Below are positions 1 through 11,826 of a DNA stretch of 28,830 nt, in pieces. Under the pieces are notes generated by a model. That model saw only the letters and a program-made list of their open reading frames with translations. It searched no databases and was not told where the DNA came from. A program made the position numbers and the translations under genes. The stretch spans positions 1 to 28,830 of the forward strand of contig SGPM01000341.1 of NCBI GenBank assembly GCA_004802725.1, in the 5' to 3' direction. Position 1 is the first letter of the stretch. Each line of letters begins with the position of its first letter. The stretch is from Antrodiella citrinella (lineage: Eukaryota; Basidiomycota; Agaricomycetes; Polyporales; Steccherinaceae).

Positions 1-52
1 CCTCGGACCCCCATCGGACCCTCATCGGACACTCTCGGACCTATTTCGGGCC
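1..52. repeat. short tandem repeat, about 11-bp period
   Basis: The hexamer TCGGAC begins at positions 3, 14, 25 and 35, and a variant TCGGGC begins at 46, giving a period of 10-11 bp. The frame beginning at base 1 is open to position 126, so the repeat could lie inside the upstream coding part of the transposase. The period is not a multiple of three, so no clean amino-acid repeat results. It may equally be simple-sequence drift inside a dead element. Confidence 0.5.
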
Positions 53-179
53 TCTCCCTTACATTCCTTTCTACGTTCGAGTACCTCGGCCTACCTCTAC
101 GACTCCTCCCCAAACGCCCTTACGTGGTACCCCTCTGCCAGGAGTTCTCCCATTGTTGGGTGTGTTCTCCCGCGCTTAG

Positions 180-1598
180 GAGCCCGTCCGGTGCATCAGC
201 GTTTTCACCAAAGGCATCAGTTCATTGTACCAGCTGACCGGACGCGAGCACGCCGACATCGCTCGCATCATCCTTGGGCTCATTATTGACATGCCCCTTC
301 CCGATGGAGCTTCGCCTCTTCGCCTTGTCCGAGCTGTACGTGGCATCCTAGACTTCCTATACCTGGCGCAGTACCCTGTTCATACCACCGACACCCTCAA
401 GCTTCTCAACGAGGCTCTTGATCGCTTTCACGACAACAAGGAGATCTTCATTGAACTGGGTATTCGCACTTCGTGGACGATTCCCAAGCTCCATTTCCTT
501 CGTCACTATGTCTATCTTATCGAACGCCTTGGGACGACTGACAATTTTAACACAGAGTACACCGAACGGCTACACATCGATCTTGCGAAGGATGCTTATG
601 AGGCGACGAACTCGAAGGATGAATTTCCGCAGATGACGCGATGGCTAGAGCGCCGCGAAAAGATCTTTCGCCATGAACGCTACATCACTTGGCGTCTCGC
701 TGGCAGTCCCCCCATGCTTCATTCCCACTTGGCGCAGGCTGATGCAGTGTCCCCGACCGATCGCCTCAAGATGACGAAGAATCCTAGCAAGAAGACGGTT
801 CGTATGGAGAGACTTATTGCCGACTATGGTGCGACCTTCTTCGAGGACGCGCTTGCTCGCTACGCAGTCCAGTACTGCCATCCTGTGTATAGTCGTGCGC
901 AGATAGAAAACGCAGCAAGGCACGTTGTTGTTCCATGCAGGTATGTTCATTTCCTGTCTACGCCGCCTCTCTTATTATGGTATTCACAATGATTGGATAG
1001 GTCTTTCCCGGTCTATCACAAAGCTAAATTCTGGCTTGGTGATGCTCACAATCATCGTCTGTCGTCCAACGAGTGGGACGTCGTACATGCCACTCCGTCA
1101 CGACAAGACACTCGTGGACGTCCAGTAGACGGTCAATTTGACACTGTCATTATCAACGACGGGCAAGGGCAGTACAGTGGGGTGGCCGGTACGTTCTCGA
1201 GCAAGCTCTGTGATTGTTTCTTGCTGATCGCACGTTCACTGCTAGGTTATCGCATTGCTCAAGTTCGTGTAATCTTCTCCATACCACCCCGTGCAGCACC
1301 CCTCTTCGCCACTGCAGATCAAGCACCACCCAAGTTCTTAGCATATGTTGAATGGTTCACGGCATTTACAGTAGCTGATCCTAATCATCGTTTGTACAAG
1401 CTGAAGCGTCTTATTCGGAACGGTGACCGGCAGGCTTCCATCATCCCTCTTCGCAGCATTCGTCGTAGTGCTTACCTTTTTCCTGTGTTCGGAGCTATTG
1501 CACCTCGGGATTGGACAAGTGGCACTGTGCTAGATAAATGTACAACATTCTATGTAGATTCATTCTCTGACAGACATGCTTATCATACAATTCATTGA
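180..1598 (+). CDS. Plavaka-type DNA transposase, C-terminal part (5' partial)
   Basis: This is the C-terminal half of a Plavaka transposase, a fungal CACTA-like cut-and-paste family usually about 1000 residues long. I recognise the core around QLTGREHADIARIILG, the block YNTEYTERLHIDLAKDAY-like (here FNTEYTERLHIDLAKDAY), PQMTRWLERREKI, and the tail with YHKAKFW, LAYVEWF, IIPLRSIRRSAYLFP and DRHAY that is usual in these proteins. Two introns of canonical type keep the frame: 941-1000 (it contains a TGA) and 1189-1245. Removing them joins VVVPCR to SFPVYHKAKFW and SGVAG to YRIAQVRV. The exon start is put at 180 after an acceptor-like TTAG; a donor at 127 would give a 53-bp intron and leave 1-126 open in phase. 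The retained part has no internal stop or frameshift once spliced, so the copy may be recent. The N-terminus and the 5' end of the element lie outside the window. Confidence 0.85.
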
Positions 1599-1775
1599 TT
1601 ATGGTGATCATTCTGTATCATGAGTGGCAAATTTGCCTATAGTATGATGTGACTAAATCATGAATGATCATATAACTAGACTATGATTATATAAAATCAT
1701 GAATGGCACTTGCAGCCATACTATAATTACATAGAATCATAATAAATGCACGCAGTATTACGAGTGCCACAGAGA
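1582..1775. repeat. subterminal-type direct repeats, period about 40 bp
   Basis: Just after the transposase stop, the motif ATCATGARTG recurs with ATCA beginning at 1617, 1657 and 1696, and a weaker unit at 1736; a poorer one is at 1582. The spacings are 40, 39 and 40 bp. Units 1 and 3 share a second block (GCCTATAGTATGAT versus GCCATACTATAATTA). The DNA is AT-rich, unlike the coding region. Repeats near the ends of CACTA-like elements are known transposase binding sites, so these may be the 3' subterminal repeats of the Plavaka copy. That role is inferred. Confidence 0.6.
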
Positions 1776-3078
1776 TTCAACAAAATTATTGACATTACAC
1801 CAGTTCCTCGTAATTTTGTCTGGAGTCGGTGTGATTTAGAGAAGTAGGTTTTTCCTGATGGCGCTGGTTGGTCATCGGGAGCTTCGGACATGAATACAAG
1901 TCGAAGTAGCGGGAGCGAAGATGTTGAAGGTTCCAAGGTAGGGGCGAATGGATGCTAGATGGTGCATGATAGCGGCGCGCAGGTACCAGCGAGAATTGGG
2001 GCTCATCAATGTTGAGAGTAGAAAAGGTAAGCTAGAATGGAAGTGGGAACGTAAATGGAGAAAGAGTAATATGGGGGTGGGAGCTCCTGAAGGAGGTAGA
2101 TAACTGGACCCTCCGACAGACCTCCGATGTGTTGATAAGAAACTGGGCTCAATTGGGAAAGCTCAGTATATCATCACGGCAATGAAACCCAATGAGCCCA
2201 GGTTCCGAAGGAACGCACAGGAGTAGCGGGTCTATGTTGAAGGCGTCTGTCGGAGTGGCGTCAGAGACTCCGGGTTAGAGCTGCACGCCTATAACAGGAA
2301 GTGCATCAAGGACAGTCCCTCCTAGGTAGCCTACATATAAATGTCAGACTACTTAGTCATAACCCAATAGAGACTGCTCACCATTGGCCTCAAAGAACAA
2401 GATGTTCATGTTGGTAGTTTCACACATGATTAAGTAGTAAATAAATATGTGGATGGGGACTTGAGAATGAGTTTTGCCAGTGACAAATCCATTTCCTGAG
2501 CTTTTGTAGTGTTCTTGAACACTGGCACCGAAGTCCTAAGCCCAAAAATCTGAAAGACCGATCGGAAATGTCAACTCTGTCATACCGGAGGATCAGGAAT
2601 AAAAAACAGTTGGTGTGTAAGCTACAAGCTCCAAGAGACTGTCATCTTCTTTGCATCTTCTCGCAACTCCCTGCTGTTTGGGAGACGCAAAAAGTGAGCC
2701 GCACGGCATTTGCCGCTGTAGAAGCCGTTGCACAACAAACATCAACAGATCGCGCACCCGATCCTAATGTCTAGACTGGGGATGGCCGCTGTGAAATAAC
2801 ATACGACAAATGCTGAGCATATAATCAGTACTCACTACTCACATCCCAGGGCTGCTCCAAGGTCATTTCGCACAAGATCTATGCGAGGTTCACGAAGAAC
2901 AGAGAAGTTGAGAGAACTGTCATTCAGGGTCTTCAGAGTGCCAAAGCCAAAGACAGAGATATTACATTATCAATTGTCTGAGAAGTAGATTATGACAAGT
3001 CACCTCTAGAGCACTAGTGTCGGACATGTCTATCAATAAATTACGAGATGGTAAGGAGATAAATCTCCGAACCAGTGA
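1776..3078. other. gene-poor region downstream of the transposon
   Basis: No open frame here shows recognisable protein similarity, and I could not build a spliced model. It holds the nested inverted repeats at 2111-2255. The last part, before 3079, is the 3' flank of the uL2m gene. The outer end of the transposable element may lie in this stretch, but I could not find a matching terminal inverted repeat because the other end is outside the window. Confidence 0.5.
2111..2255. repeat. nested inverted repeats, possible MITE or hairpin
   Basis: The outer arms are ctccgacagac at 2111-2121 and its exact reverse complement gtctgtcggag at 2245-2255. The inner arms are aactgggctcaattggg at 2141-2157 and cccaatgagcccaggtt at 2188-2204, which pair almost completely (one base bulged on each side) around a 30-nt loop. 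Two concentric palindromes within 145 bp suggest a small non-autonomous element or a structured transcript. No coding frame overlaps convincingly. Confidence 0.5.
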
Positions 3079-4342
3079 TTAAGCAGTTCGTTTCTCAACA
3101 CCCCGCGGCCTCTCACGAATCACCATCTTATTACTGTTCTTGGGGCCTTTTGGACCAGGTTTGCGCGTGCGCTTGCCCTTCGTCAGCCAACCCCACACGG
3201 ATCGTGGTTGTTTGTTTCCTTTGGACTTTCCACGTCCACCACCATGAGGGTGATCACATCTAGAGTACAAGATAAGTTAACGCTATGACAAGGAAGATTA
3301 CACGATTAGTGACTGACCTGTTCATCGCCATACCTCGGACGTGCGGTCTACGACCGAGCCAACGGCTTCTACCAGCTTTACCAAGGTTACGGTTCTTCCA
3401 AAGCGGATTGCTGACCTTGCCGATGGTAGCGAAGCAATCTTGGAGGACTTGACGGATCTCGCCACTTTGCAGGCGGACATGAGTATATTTCCCGGCATCC
3501 TCGTGTTGAACGATGGTCGCAAAGGTTCCCGCCGAACGCACAAGGATGGCGCGGCCGTCGGGGTGGAGCGAGACATTATGGATGAGAGTACCCATTGGGA
3601 TGAGACGGAGGGGGAGGACATTCCCAGGAACGATGGTGGTGGCTCGGAGTAGACCGAGAGCAAGAGATGCAGAGGAGGCGGTCTGTGTCTCACCAACCGA
3701 AGATGTGCTTTCCAACGATTTGCCTCGTATGTCCTTCGAGTCCTTGAAACCCGGAACCAGACCGTCAGGAATACCGTGCCTGAAGCTCTGGACGACGTGT
3801 CCTGCCCTCATCCCCTCCGGCGCCAGGATGTACTTCCACAAGTCTCTCCCATCTACTTTTGTATCACGAGACTTGATAAGAGCGATGTGTGCAGAACGAC
3901 CGGGGTCGTATTCAATGCGAACTACATCATGGGGCCCCGCCTCGTGACGATTGAAATCAACGAGCCGTATACGCTGCTTGTGACCCCCTCCCCGGAAACG
4001 AATCGTGATACGACCAGTGTTGTTACGACCACCCTTCTTGCGAAGGGGGACGGTAAGTTGTCGGAGAGGGCGACCAGGAAAGAGATGAAGATTTAGTGGT
4101 CGTTTTAGGTGACGAATACCTGGAGTGATGGGTTTGTACGTTTTGTATAGCGTCGACGTACGAGCGAGGGCTACGGTGACTTCGTTGGGAACTTGGCCAG
4201 CAGTCGCCTCTGACGCATAATTGCGCGCAAAGAGACCCGTGCTATGAAGAGCAGACGGCACCGCTGTCGACGACGACGAAGACGAAGAGAGTGTAGTGAG
4301 ACATGACCGACGGAGGCTGGCTCCGCATCGTCCAGCAAACAT
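3079..4342 (-). CDS. RML2: mitochondrial large-subunit ribosomal protein uL2m
   Basis: This is the universal L2 protein of the mitochondrial ribosome, which organises 23S-type rRNA near the peptidyl-transferase centre. Coding exons are 4342-3318 and 3259-3079, joined across a 58-bp intron (3260-3317), giving 401 residues. The first ~60 residues are rich in R, S and A without acidic stretches, as expected for a mitochondrial presequence. The N-terminal RNA-binding domain contains KKGGRNNTGRITIRFRGGGHK. The C-terminal domain contains RGMAMNR and then, from the second exon, CDHPHGGGRGKSKG; the histidines of HPHGGG are the hallmark near the catalytic centre. An insert around residues 200-235 (DSKDIRGKSLESTSS...) separates the two domains, as in other fungal mitochondrial L2 proteins. 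The gene is divergent from RUVBL2. The symbol follows the yeast orthologue. Confidence 0.95.
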
Positions 4343-4524
4343 TCCCGCCTAAATGTCTGCCAGGTGAGGAGAGGAAGAGGTGGTGGTAGCCTGGGAAATT
4401 GTAGGCGCTCATCAAACGCGACTTTGTTTGCTCACACCAAACAGACGCGTTCGGTTCTGCAATTTCGAGTGCGCCCGGCCACACTATCCTGCCACCACTT
4501 GAACATCCCCCTCAAACTTTCATC
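4343..4524. promoter_or_regulatory. shared divergent promoter region of uL2m and RUVBL2
   Basis: Only 182 bp separate the start codon of uL2m (-) from that of RUVBL2 (+), so both promoters and 5' leaders must fit here. I see no clear TATA box. The + strand has a purine-rich run around 4366-4385 (gaggagaggaagaggtggtgg), which is a pyrimidine tract on the uL2m strand. Such tracts are common near start sites in filamentous fungi. The assignment rests on geometry. Confidence 0.5.
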
Positions 4525-6332
<1,808 letters not shown>

Positions 6333-7593
6333 CCCATAGAATCCGCTATCTGTATTGTATCTTGGTGCGTGCACTTCTTCCGGCTATTTTTCCTCAATCC
6401 ATGCATCCTATGTCTGATAATTTGCGAAATCTCAGGGTGATTATAGATCATTGTATTGTGACCAATTGAATAGCGCAGCCTGGTCCACATTGCTCGGAAG
6501 GAATAAGGCGACACTAGCATCAGTCCAGTGTATGTACATACTCAATGTGTCATCGATTCTCACAGCGCCACGGAACTCTACCGTTAACAGGTCGTCCTGC
6601 CCTCGGGAGGTCCTTTGAGATATCAGACCACAGGCCACCTCGTTTGAGTTCAATTTGCATCCATGTGCCTTCAAACTTCCAGTCCTGTTGGGGGTGCGAT
6701 GTATGCTACTACTCGGGACGGGGACGTCCAGCCAACCCTCGGTGATAGTGAATCACATGGAGCCAACATTCCTCCCTCGGTGCCTTGTGGGCGGAGGGCG
6801 CCCACAGAAAGGTATGCGGGAACCGATGAAATAGGGGACGTGCTACAGGTATATGACCGTCCACGTAGGTCATGAAGCAGCAAGAATAGCCAGAGAAACG
6901 GGTTGTGCTCATGATTAGGTTCAACTGGTGCTTGTAAGAGGTCATGCAGTCTTTATAGGGACGGTCTATCCCACCAACACCAGATGAAATCGGTGCGTCA
7001 TTGCGAAATGGTACCTCGGTGTCGTCACTCTCAGGCTGATTCCAGTTGTGTATGAGGCATCTGCGGCAGGATTCTATGGATGTTGGAAGGTTCAGGCCCA
7101 GTACTTTGGTCAGGAGGACGGTTCATCGTCGGCACCCACTGTCATGGGTCCGAAATGTATTGACAGGTTTATCCGTAATCTATCTTATTCACAAGGTTAA
7201 ACATCGCTGAACAGGCGTTGTTCTGCCCTTTCTCGGTGCTTCTTGCGAGATCACCACGAAGAATAGCCTGGCGTAGACTCCTGAGCCGAAGCAAATTCGG
7301 CGCAATGTGTACCTATTTTTGGACCACGTGCTTTGTCCAGAACCCTGTGCGTCTTTCTGTCTGACCCAGATGGTTGCTCACACTTCCGTTCATCAAACAG
7401 CCGCTTTAATGCCTTTGGGACAACGCATCGAATATGAAGTCTGCCACATACAGACCACATGCAAGGCACCGGACCGTCTGCGTAGGGTCGAAAGTGTATA
7501 TGAGTTACGACAACAGAGGACCCACCCCAGCTAGCTCCCGCAAACCATCCGAACCTCTACCTCAGTATTATCCGACTGACAACCGTTTGCACT
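6333..7593. other. region without a confident gene
   Basis: Nothing here is recognisable by homology. On the minus strand two open pieces join well: 7312-7193 (40 codons, including RLRSLRQAILRGDLARST) and 7138-7031 (35 codons to a stop, ending TQLESA), across a 54-bp GT..AG phase-0 intron at 7192-7139. A further minus-strand open stretch runs from about 7110 to 6671 with a possible 74-bp intron at 6857-6784. The two models overlap in different frames, so at most one is real. I found no start codon or upstream exons, so neither is entered as a gene. Confidence 0.4.
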
Positions 7594-8467
7594 ATGGTAC
7601 GCTATGCGAAATACAATGCTCCCTTACACGCCTGCTCATGTGCCCATGTCCAGCCATACAAAGGTGACGATAGCAAGGACCAACTTCGGTCGCTCAAAAG
7701 TGCAGTACAGTCGCGACTCTCCACTTTCAGACCTGTACGTACACATCAAGTTCCTTATCGTATCCAACACCGATGATTTATTCACTTCTCTCCCTCTTGC
7801 AGCGACGGAACACACTGCTTGGAGAAGACATGTCTATCTCGCCATCACCGACCGACTCAGAATGCAGCACGCTGGTCAGTCCATCTTGCGTTAGCTTCGA
7901 AATCGTCATCCCGTTGCTTATCACCGTTACAGATTAACTTCACCTCTGACGACGTTGGAGCGAAAGGGATCTCCAGGGTCATTTATGAGGTGAATGGATC
8001 TGCTCCCCTTCCATGTGGATATCACGCTGAGATAAATTTTGCANCGTTCAGGATGAACCCACGCGGGCCGTAATGTTAGATGAGGAGAATTGTTCGTGGA
8101 TGGACGAAAGAGTATACAGCGCCGCCTTCAAGTCCAATTGTCAACCCCGCTCAGACCATTGCCATGTCTACTCCGGCGCGACCGATGTACNATGTTGCGC
8201 ACTTACTCTACGATTATTCGCGCTGACCATGTGCCCTTCCTAGATGATTGATGAGGACGACCAAGCATGGTGTATGCCTGCCGCGAAGCCGTCCAAAACC
8301 AAGACGTCCACATTGTTTTCACTGTCGCCGCGGCGTCAGAAGGCACCAAGCCGAACGGGCCTTCAGGTATGGAAGGGTTCTAAAACATAGTNCTAGACCA
8401 TCTGACCCGTTACGTCTTGCTCTGACAGCCCGAGATGCTTGATCCTGAGGACCGCGCGTGGATGTAG
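7594..8467 (+). CDS. candidate multi-exon gene of unknown function with repeated exon-start motif
   Basis: I do not recognise this protein. Six open segments splice together at canonical GT..AG sites, all in phase 0: 7594-7734, 7803-7874, 7933-7989, 8052-8186, 8244-8366 and 8429-8467, with introns of 68, 58, 62, 57 and 62 bp. The product would be 188 residues if the ATG at 7594 is the start; that frame is open further upstream (to about 7520), and an intron from 7597 is also possible. Exons 4-6 each carry a similar decapeptide near their start: MLDEENCSWM, MIDEDDQAWC and MLDPEDRAWM, the last ending directly at a TAG. Three ambiguous bases (8044, 8191, 8392) fall in introns. No signal peptide or membrane segment is evident. 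Support is splice-site geometry, open phase and the repeat only. A decayed gene or chance assembly remains possible. Confidence 0.35.
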
Positions 8468-9461
8468 AAAGCAGCAACTGTCCAAAGCTNGTAGTGGCGA
8501 CGAAGGGACAAATCCTGAGTTCTTCAGTGGTCCATCAGCGATTGTTGACGTCTCGTGTGTAAAGGGCGACAAAACANGGAGTCACGTTCGTCTGACAATG
8601 TACGTTAAAATATCGTGGTTACTTATGGGTCTATNTTTATCTCTTCCTTTACTCTATGTTTGGTATCCTGGCCCCTTCTCGTCAATAAACAAGTTCACCA
8701 GAGTCTGAAGTCGCGGTCTGTCGCGGTCCGTGCGGTCGTAAAGACCTGTCTCATGATGCNCACAGCACACAGTGCGTTCGCGACCAGGTTCCTGACAACT
8801 CCCGTCAATAACNACACGCGGTCCTCCACATGAACATAGTGGTCGCCGCAGCTTCCTGATGCTCATAGGCGCNCACCCCAAGTGAGTTCGGCTTATGAAC
8901 CCACCTCCGCGTCCTGAGGACAGATATGCTTCCAGAGCGCGCAGAAAGNTTCNTGTTTTCGTAGAAACCTTATTGATCCTGTTTAACATTCGCATCATGA
9001 ATCNTGCGACGGCGGAAGCAGTGGATAGGAAGGGGCTATATGAACTCGGTGGTTCGGTGGATCTGAACTACGCACGCCTATTAGGGACGTTCGGTATCCT
9101 CCGTCCCCGACAGTGGAACTACACAAAGTACTCAGCGCCCCTACCCCACTCTCAATAGAGCAAACTGATAGACTACCGCGGCGTCGGAGATGCAGACGGC
9201 GTCCCATGGAGTGGGTTGNTCGTCGGTCTCCTCACAGAATATGTGTAAGGGATCATTGACTTTCAGGGAACGATGTACCCACGGATGACCGACCCTGGTA
9301 TCCTCCTGGCCCGTGTTCTTGGTGGACTGGTATGCAGGGACNGTTTAACTGAACCTGGGTGTTGGAAATAGTGGCTCACATGTGTTGATGTCAGCACATG
9401 ATCTGCAGGGTTANCACCAAACAACAGTAGGTAGAATTAACCAACGCCACCTATGTACGCG
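8468..9461. other. region without a confident gene, rich in ambiguous bases
   Basis: Twelve single N bases lie in this 1-kb stretch. A + strand open segment at about 9005-9158 (containing AVDRKGLYELGGSVDLNYARLLG) looks protein-like, and another around 9174-9240 (RGVGDADGVPWSG) follows it, but I could not connect them with good splice sites and I recognise neither. The end near 9461 is the 3' flank of the downstream minus-strand gene. It may be the remains of a gene or a poorly sequenced one. Confidence 0.4.
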
Positions 9462-10630
9462 CTAACCGAACTTTGCTTTGGCCATCTGCATGAACATGTC
9501 CATGGTCTCCTTGTCCTTCTGACGTCGAGCATCTGTACGCTCTCTAGCATCAAAGGCNCGTTCGNTTCGAGGTCCCAACTTCTTTTCTTCCCATCGTTTG
9601 CGGGCNGCGTCCCTCTTCGCAATCCTGCAGGTATAGATGAGCAAGGTGACTACACAAAAGCAGTGGAACCTCATNACGCACTGTGCCTTGAAGCTATCTC
9701 CACCACTGGCACCCATCAGAGTGTCCTCATCTAACTCCAGACCCTCATCTCCTTTCTCCCTGAANGCTTTATCTGCATCCCTCCTCGCTCTCTTTTTCTC
9801 CAACACAGCCTCCTTTCCGACTTCCTTTGGCCCCACCATATCTTCGATCTTATCCTTCTCTTCCTTCCTGTCCCGTTTACGCTTCCTGTCACGATCAGCT
9901 TTCAGGTGCTCCTCCTGAGATTCTCGTAATAACGTCAAGTCTGAATGTGAAGGAAGAGTGGGGCCTTGCAGCCGAGGTCGGCTGGAGGGTCCAGCATCAT
10001 TGTTCGAGTGTGTAGGACGTTGGTGCGTCGCCGCACCAACTTCTTCTCGAGCGGCTTTCACCTTCTCCGTGTCGGAACGAGACGCCTTGGAAGCAAACGA
10101 CCATTTGTATGCAGTCTGGCTACTCGCAGGCTGACTGTCGATACCAGCATAAAGAGATTCTGCGAAGTTGTCAACATTTTCTTAATGACCAGCTTGGCCT
10201 TGACATACTGGGTAGTTTTGCTCTGTTCCATGCCTAGAACATAATAGATAAAGCAATGCATTGCGAAATCGGCAAGGGGAAACATACCTTTACAAACTTG
10301 CGAAAGTACCTAATTCAACTGTTCAGAGACCACAGGGCGAGTATATACTGGCACATACTTGTGAGACCGTTCGCTGGTCAGTTCGTCAAGGTACTGCAGA
10401 AGGTGACATCGATAAATGAACTATGGTTCAGTTTCATCGTGACGCACCTTGCGTTTCTCATCCTTCAGCCATGCTCTGAATTCGTCACTTCGCAGGAAAT
10501 AGTCAGACTCAGAGATTGGCTCTGCGTCGTGAGGTAGCTCTATCGTTCTCTCCGGCGAGCGCGAACGGGATCGGGAATAACTACGTGACCGTGAATGGTC
10601 GCGGGAATGGGATCGTTGTCGGGCAGGCAT
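9462..10630 (-). CDS. RS-rich nuclear protein, style cell-cycle inhibitor 1 (SCI1)-like
   Basis: Exons are 10630-10448, 10393-10359, 10309-10288, 10233-10209, 10159-9682 and 9624-9462, giving 301 residues. Residues 6-26 form an RS repeat (SRDHSRSRSYSRSRSRSPER), as in SR-type splicing proteins. A conserved block follows: YFLRSDEFRAWLKDEKRK, YLDELTSERSHKYFRKFVKAWN, AKLPKSLYAGIDSQ and TAYKWSFASKAS. The middle is highly charged and probably coiled coil (KADRDRKRKRDRKEEKDKIEDM). The C-terminus has GLELDEDTLMGASGGDSFKAQIAKRD and ends ETMDMFMQMAKAKFG, the pattern I know from SCI1-like proteins of plants and fungi. A nuclear, RNA-processing role is inferred from the RS region. Three consecutive exons are only 35, 22 and 25 nt. 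Ns at 9558, 9565, 9606 and 9765 are in exons and keep the frame, so they replace bases rather than mark gaps. Confidence 0.85.
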
Positions 10631-10884
10631 GAAGATGACGGTACCGTAGAAAGTCTGGAAGGAGACGCTCGTCTTGCATTATCGCCAAACCATACCGATC
10701 ATTCAGACTCCTGAGCACACACTAGCACACACTTACTTTCAACTTCTACATATGCAGTCAGATTCAGACGAGAGAATAATGATACAGTCGCGCATGATGT
10801 TATGCCTATTATTGCATGATCATAGTGAGGACAAAACAATGCATAACGTCGTAAAGGAGAACGCCAGAATAACCACGCAAAGTT

Positions 10885-11539
10885 TTAGATGGTAGTAGCG
10901 TATGGCACAGGAACAATGGTCTGTGCGGCATTTTCCTGCGAGGAGACGGTGCGCGCCTCACGGGGCAAAACAGGGATGCGTTTGAGTTGCACACGCACTA
11001 TGACATGTACTTCAGAGCCTGCTTTCACATCCGTAGGAAATTGACTCACCACCAGTCTCCTTCTCCTTCACATGCGCCTCGTGATTCCTCTTGACTCGGT
11101 CCAAGAACTCCTGTCTGCACTTCGAGTGCCTGATGTGCTCAACTCGGATGTTTACCCGCTTCTCGATGTAACGTCCACCGACAACCTTGTTGATGATGAT
11201 GCCGACGGCGCTGGGGGTAACGTTGTAGATGATGCCTGTGCGTCTACGCAGCGAAAACATAGCTCAGACTAGTAGAACTTAATTTAATGCAATACGAACT
11301 CACCCGTGGTAGTACTTGTGGGGCATACCCTTTTGCTGAGCGGAGTTGGCTTTGATGTCGACAATATCTCCTACACGGTAGGGAATTAGGTATGTCGACA
11401 GCTTGATGGGACCATGCTCTGCAACACCATGAATCGTTCAGCATCTCATTCAAGGGATCCAAGATTTGGTCTACACACCCTTGAAGCCCCGCTTGAACAT
11501 GTCACGCGTGCGCGCCCGCATACCGAAGGAGTGAGGCAT
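10885..11539 (-). CDS. RPL21: 60S ribosomal protein eL21
   Basis: eL21 is a eukaryote/archaeal protein of the large cytosolic subunit near the 5S rRNA. Exons are 11539-11479, 11418-11304, 11243-11050 and 10997-10885, giving 160 residues, exactly the expected size. The sequence opens [20 protein letters not shown], continues [10 protein letters not shown] and [34 protein letters not shown], and contains [19 protein letters not shown]. The last exon holds [17 protein letters not shown]. Introns are 60, 60 and 52 bp. The gene is transcribed away from uS4, and the two probably share regulation because both are cytosolic ribosomal proteins facing a common 287-bp intergenic region. Confidence 0.97.
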
Positions 11540-11826
11540 ATTGAGGACTGTCGATAATCAAATCAACGTCGGACGTCGTTCAACGCAACAAGGGGATCAG
11601 TACTCACAGTGTCGGGGGTCGTCGGTCGATCCTTGTTTGCTAGTCAAGATCGGTAGACTGAGCGCTGTGGATGTGCCCGGAGTTTGCCGGGTGGCTGAAA
11701 ATGAGCTGCACAGTTGTGGCTGGCGCTCAACTTTGATTGTTTGTGTGAGTTTGTCCGTACACACTATCCACGCAAAGGTCGTACCGCAGGCTTCTCCATC
11801 GCCTCGTTCGCCATCCTCAAGAAAAA
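11540..11826. promoter_or_regulatory. shared divergent promoter of eL21 and uS4
   Basis: 287 bp lie between the two start codons. Divergent pairing of two cytosolic ribosomal protein genes would let one set of elements set both to equal levels. The part next to the uS4 ATG is pyrimidine-rich (for example cttctccatcgcctcg), followed by AAAAAA directly before ATG. No TATA box is obvious. Co-regulation is inferred from the arrangement. Confidence 0.55.

Noticed and set aside
3513..3947. 144-codon open frame on the + strand
   Set aside because: Antisense to the conserved uL2m exon; a shadow frame.
7031..7312. Minus-strand two-exon model ending TQLESA
   Set aside because: The junction is good and in phase, but there is no start, no upstream exon that fits, and no recognisable similarity. 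It also conflicts with another minus-strand frame over the same bases.
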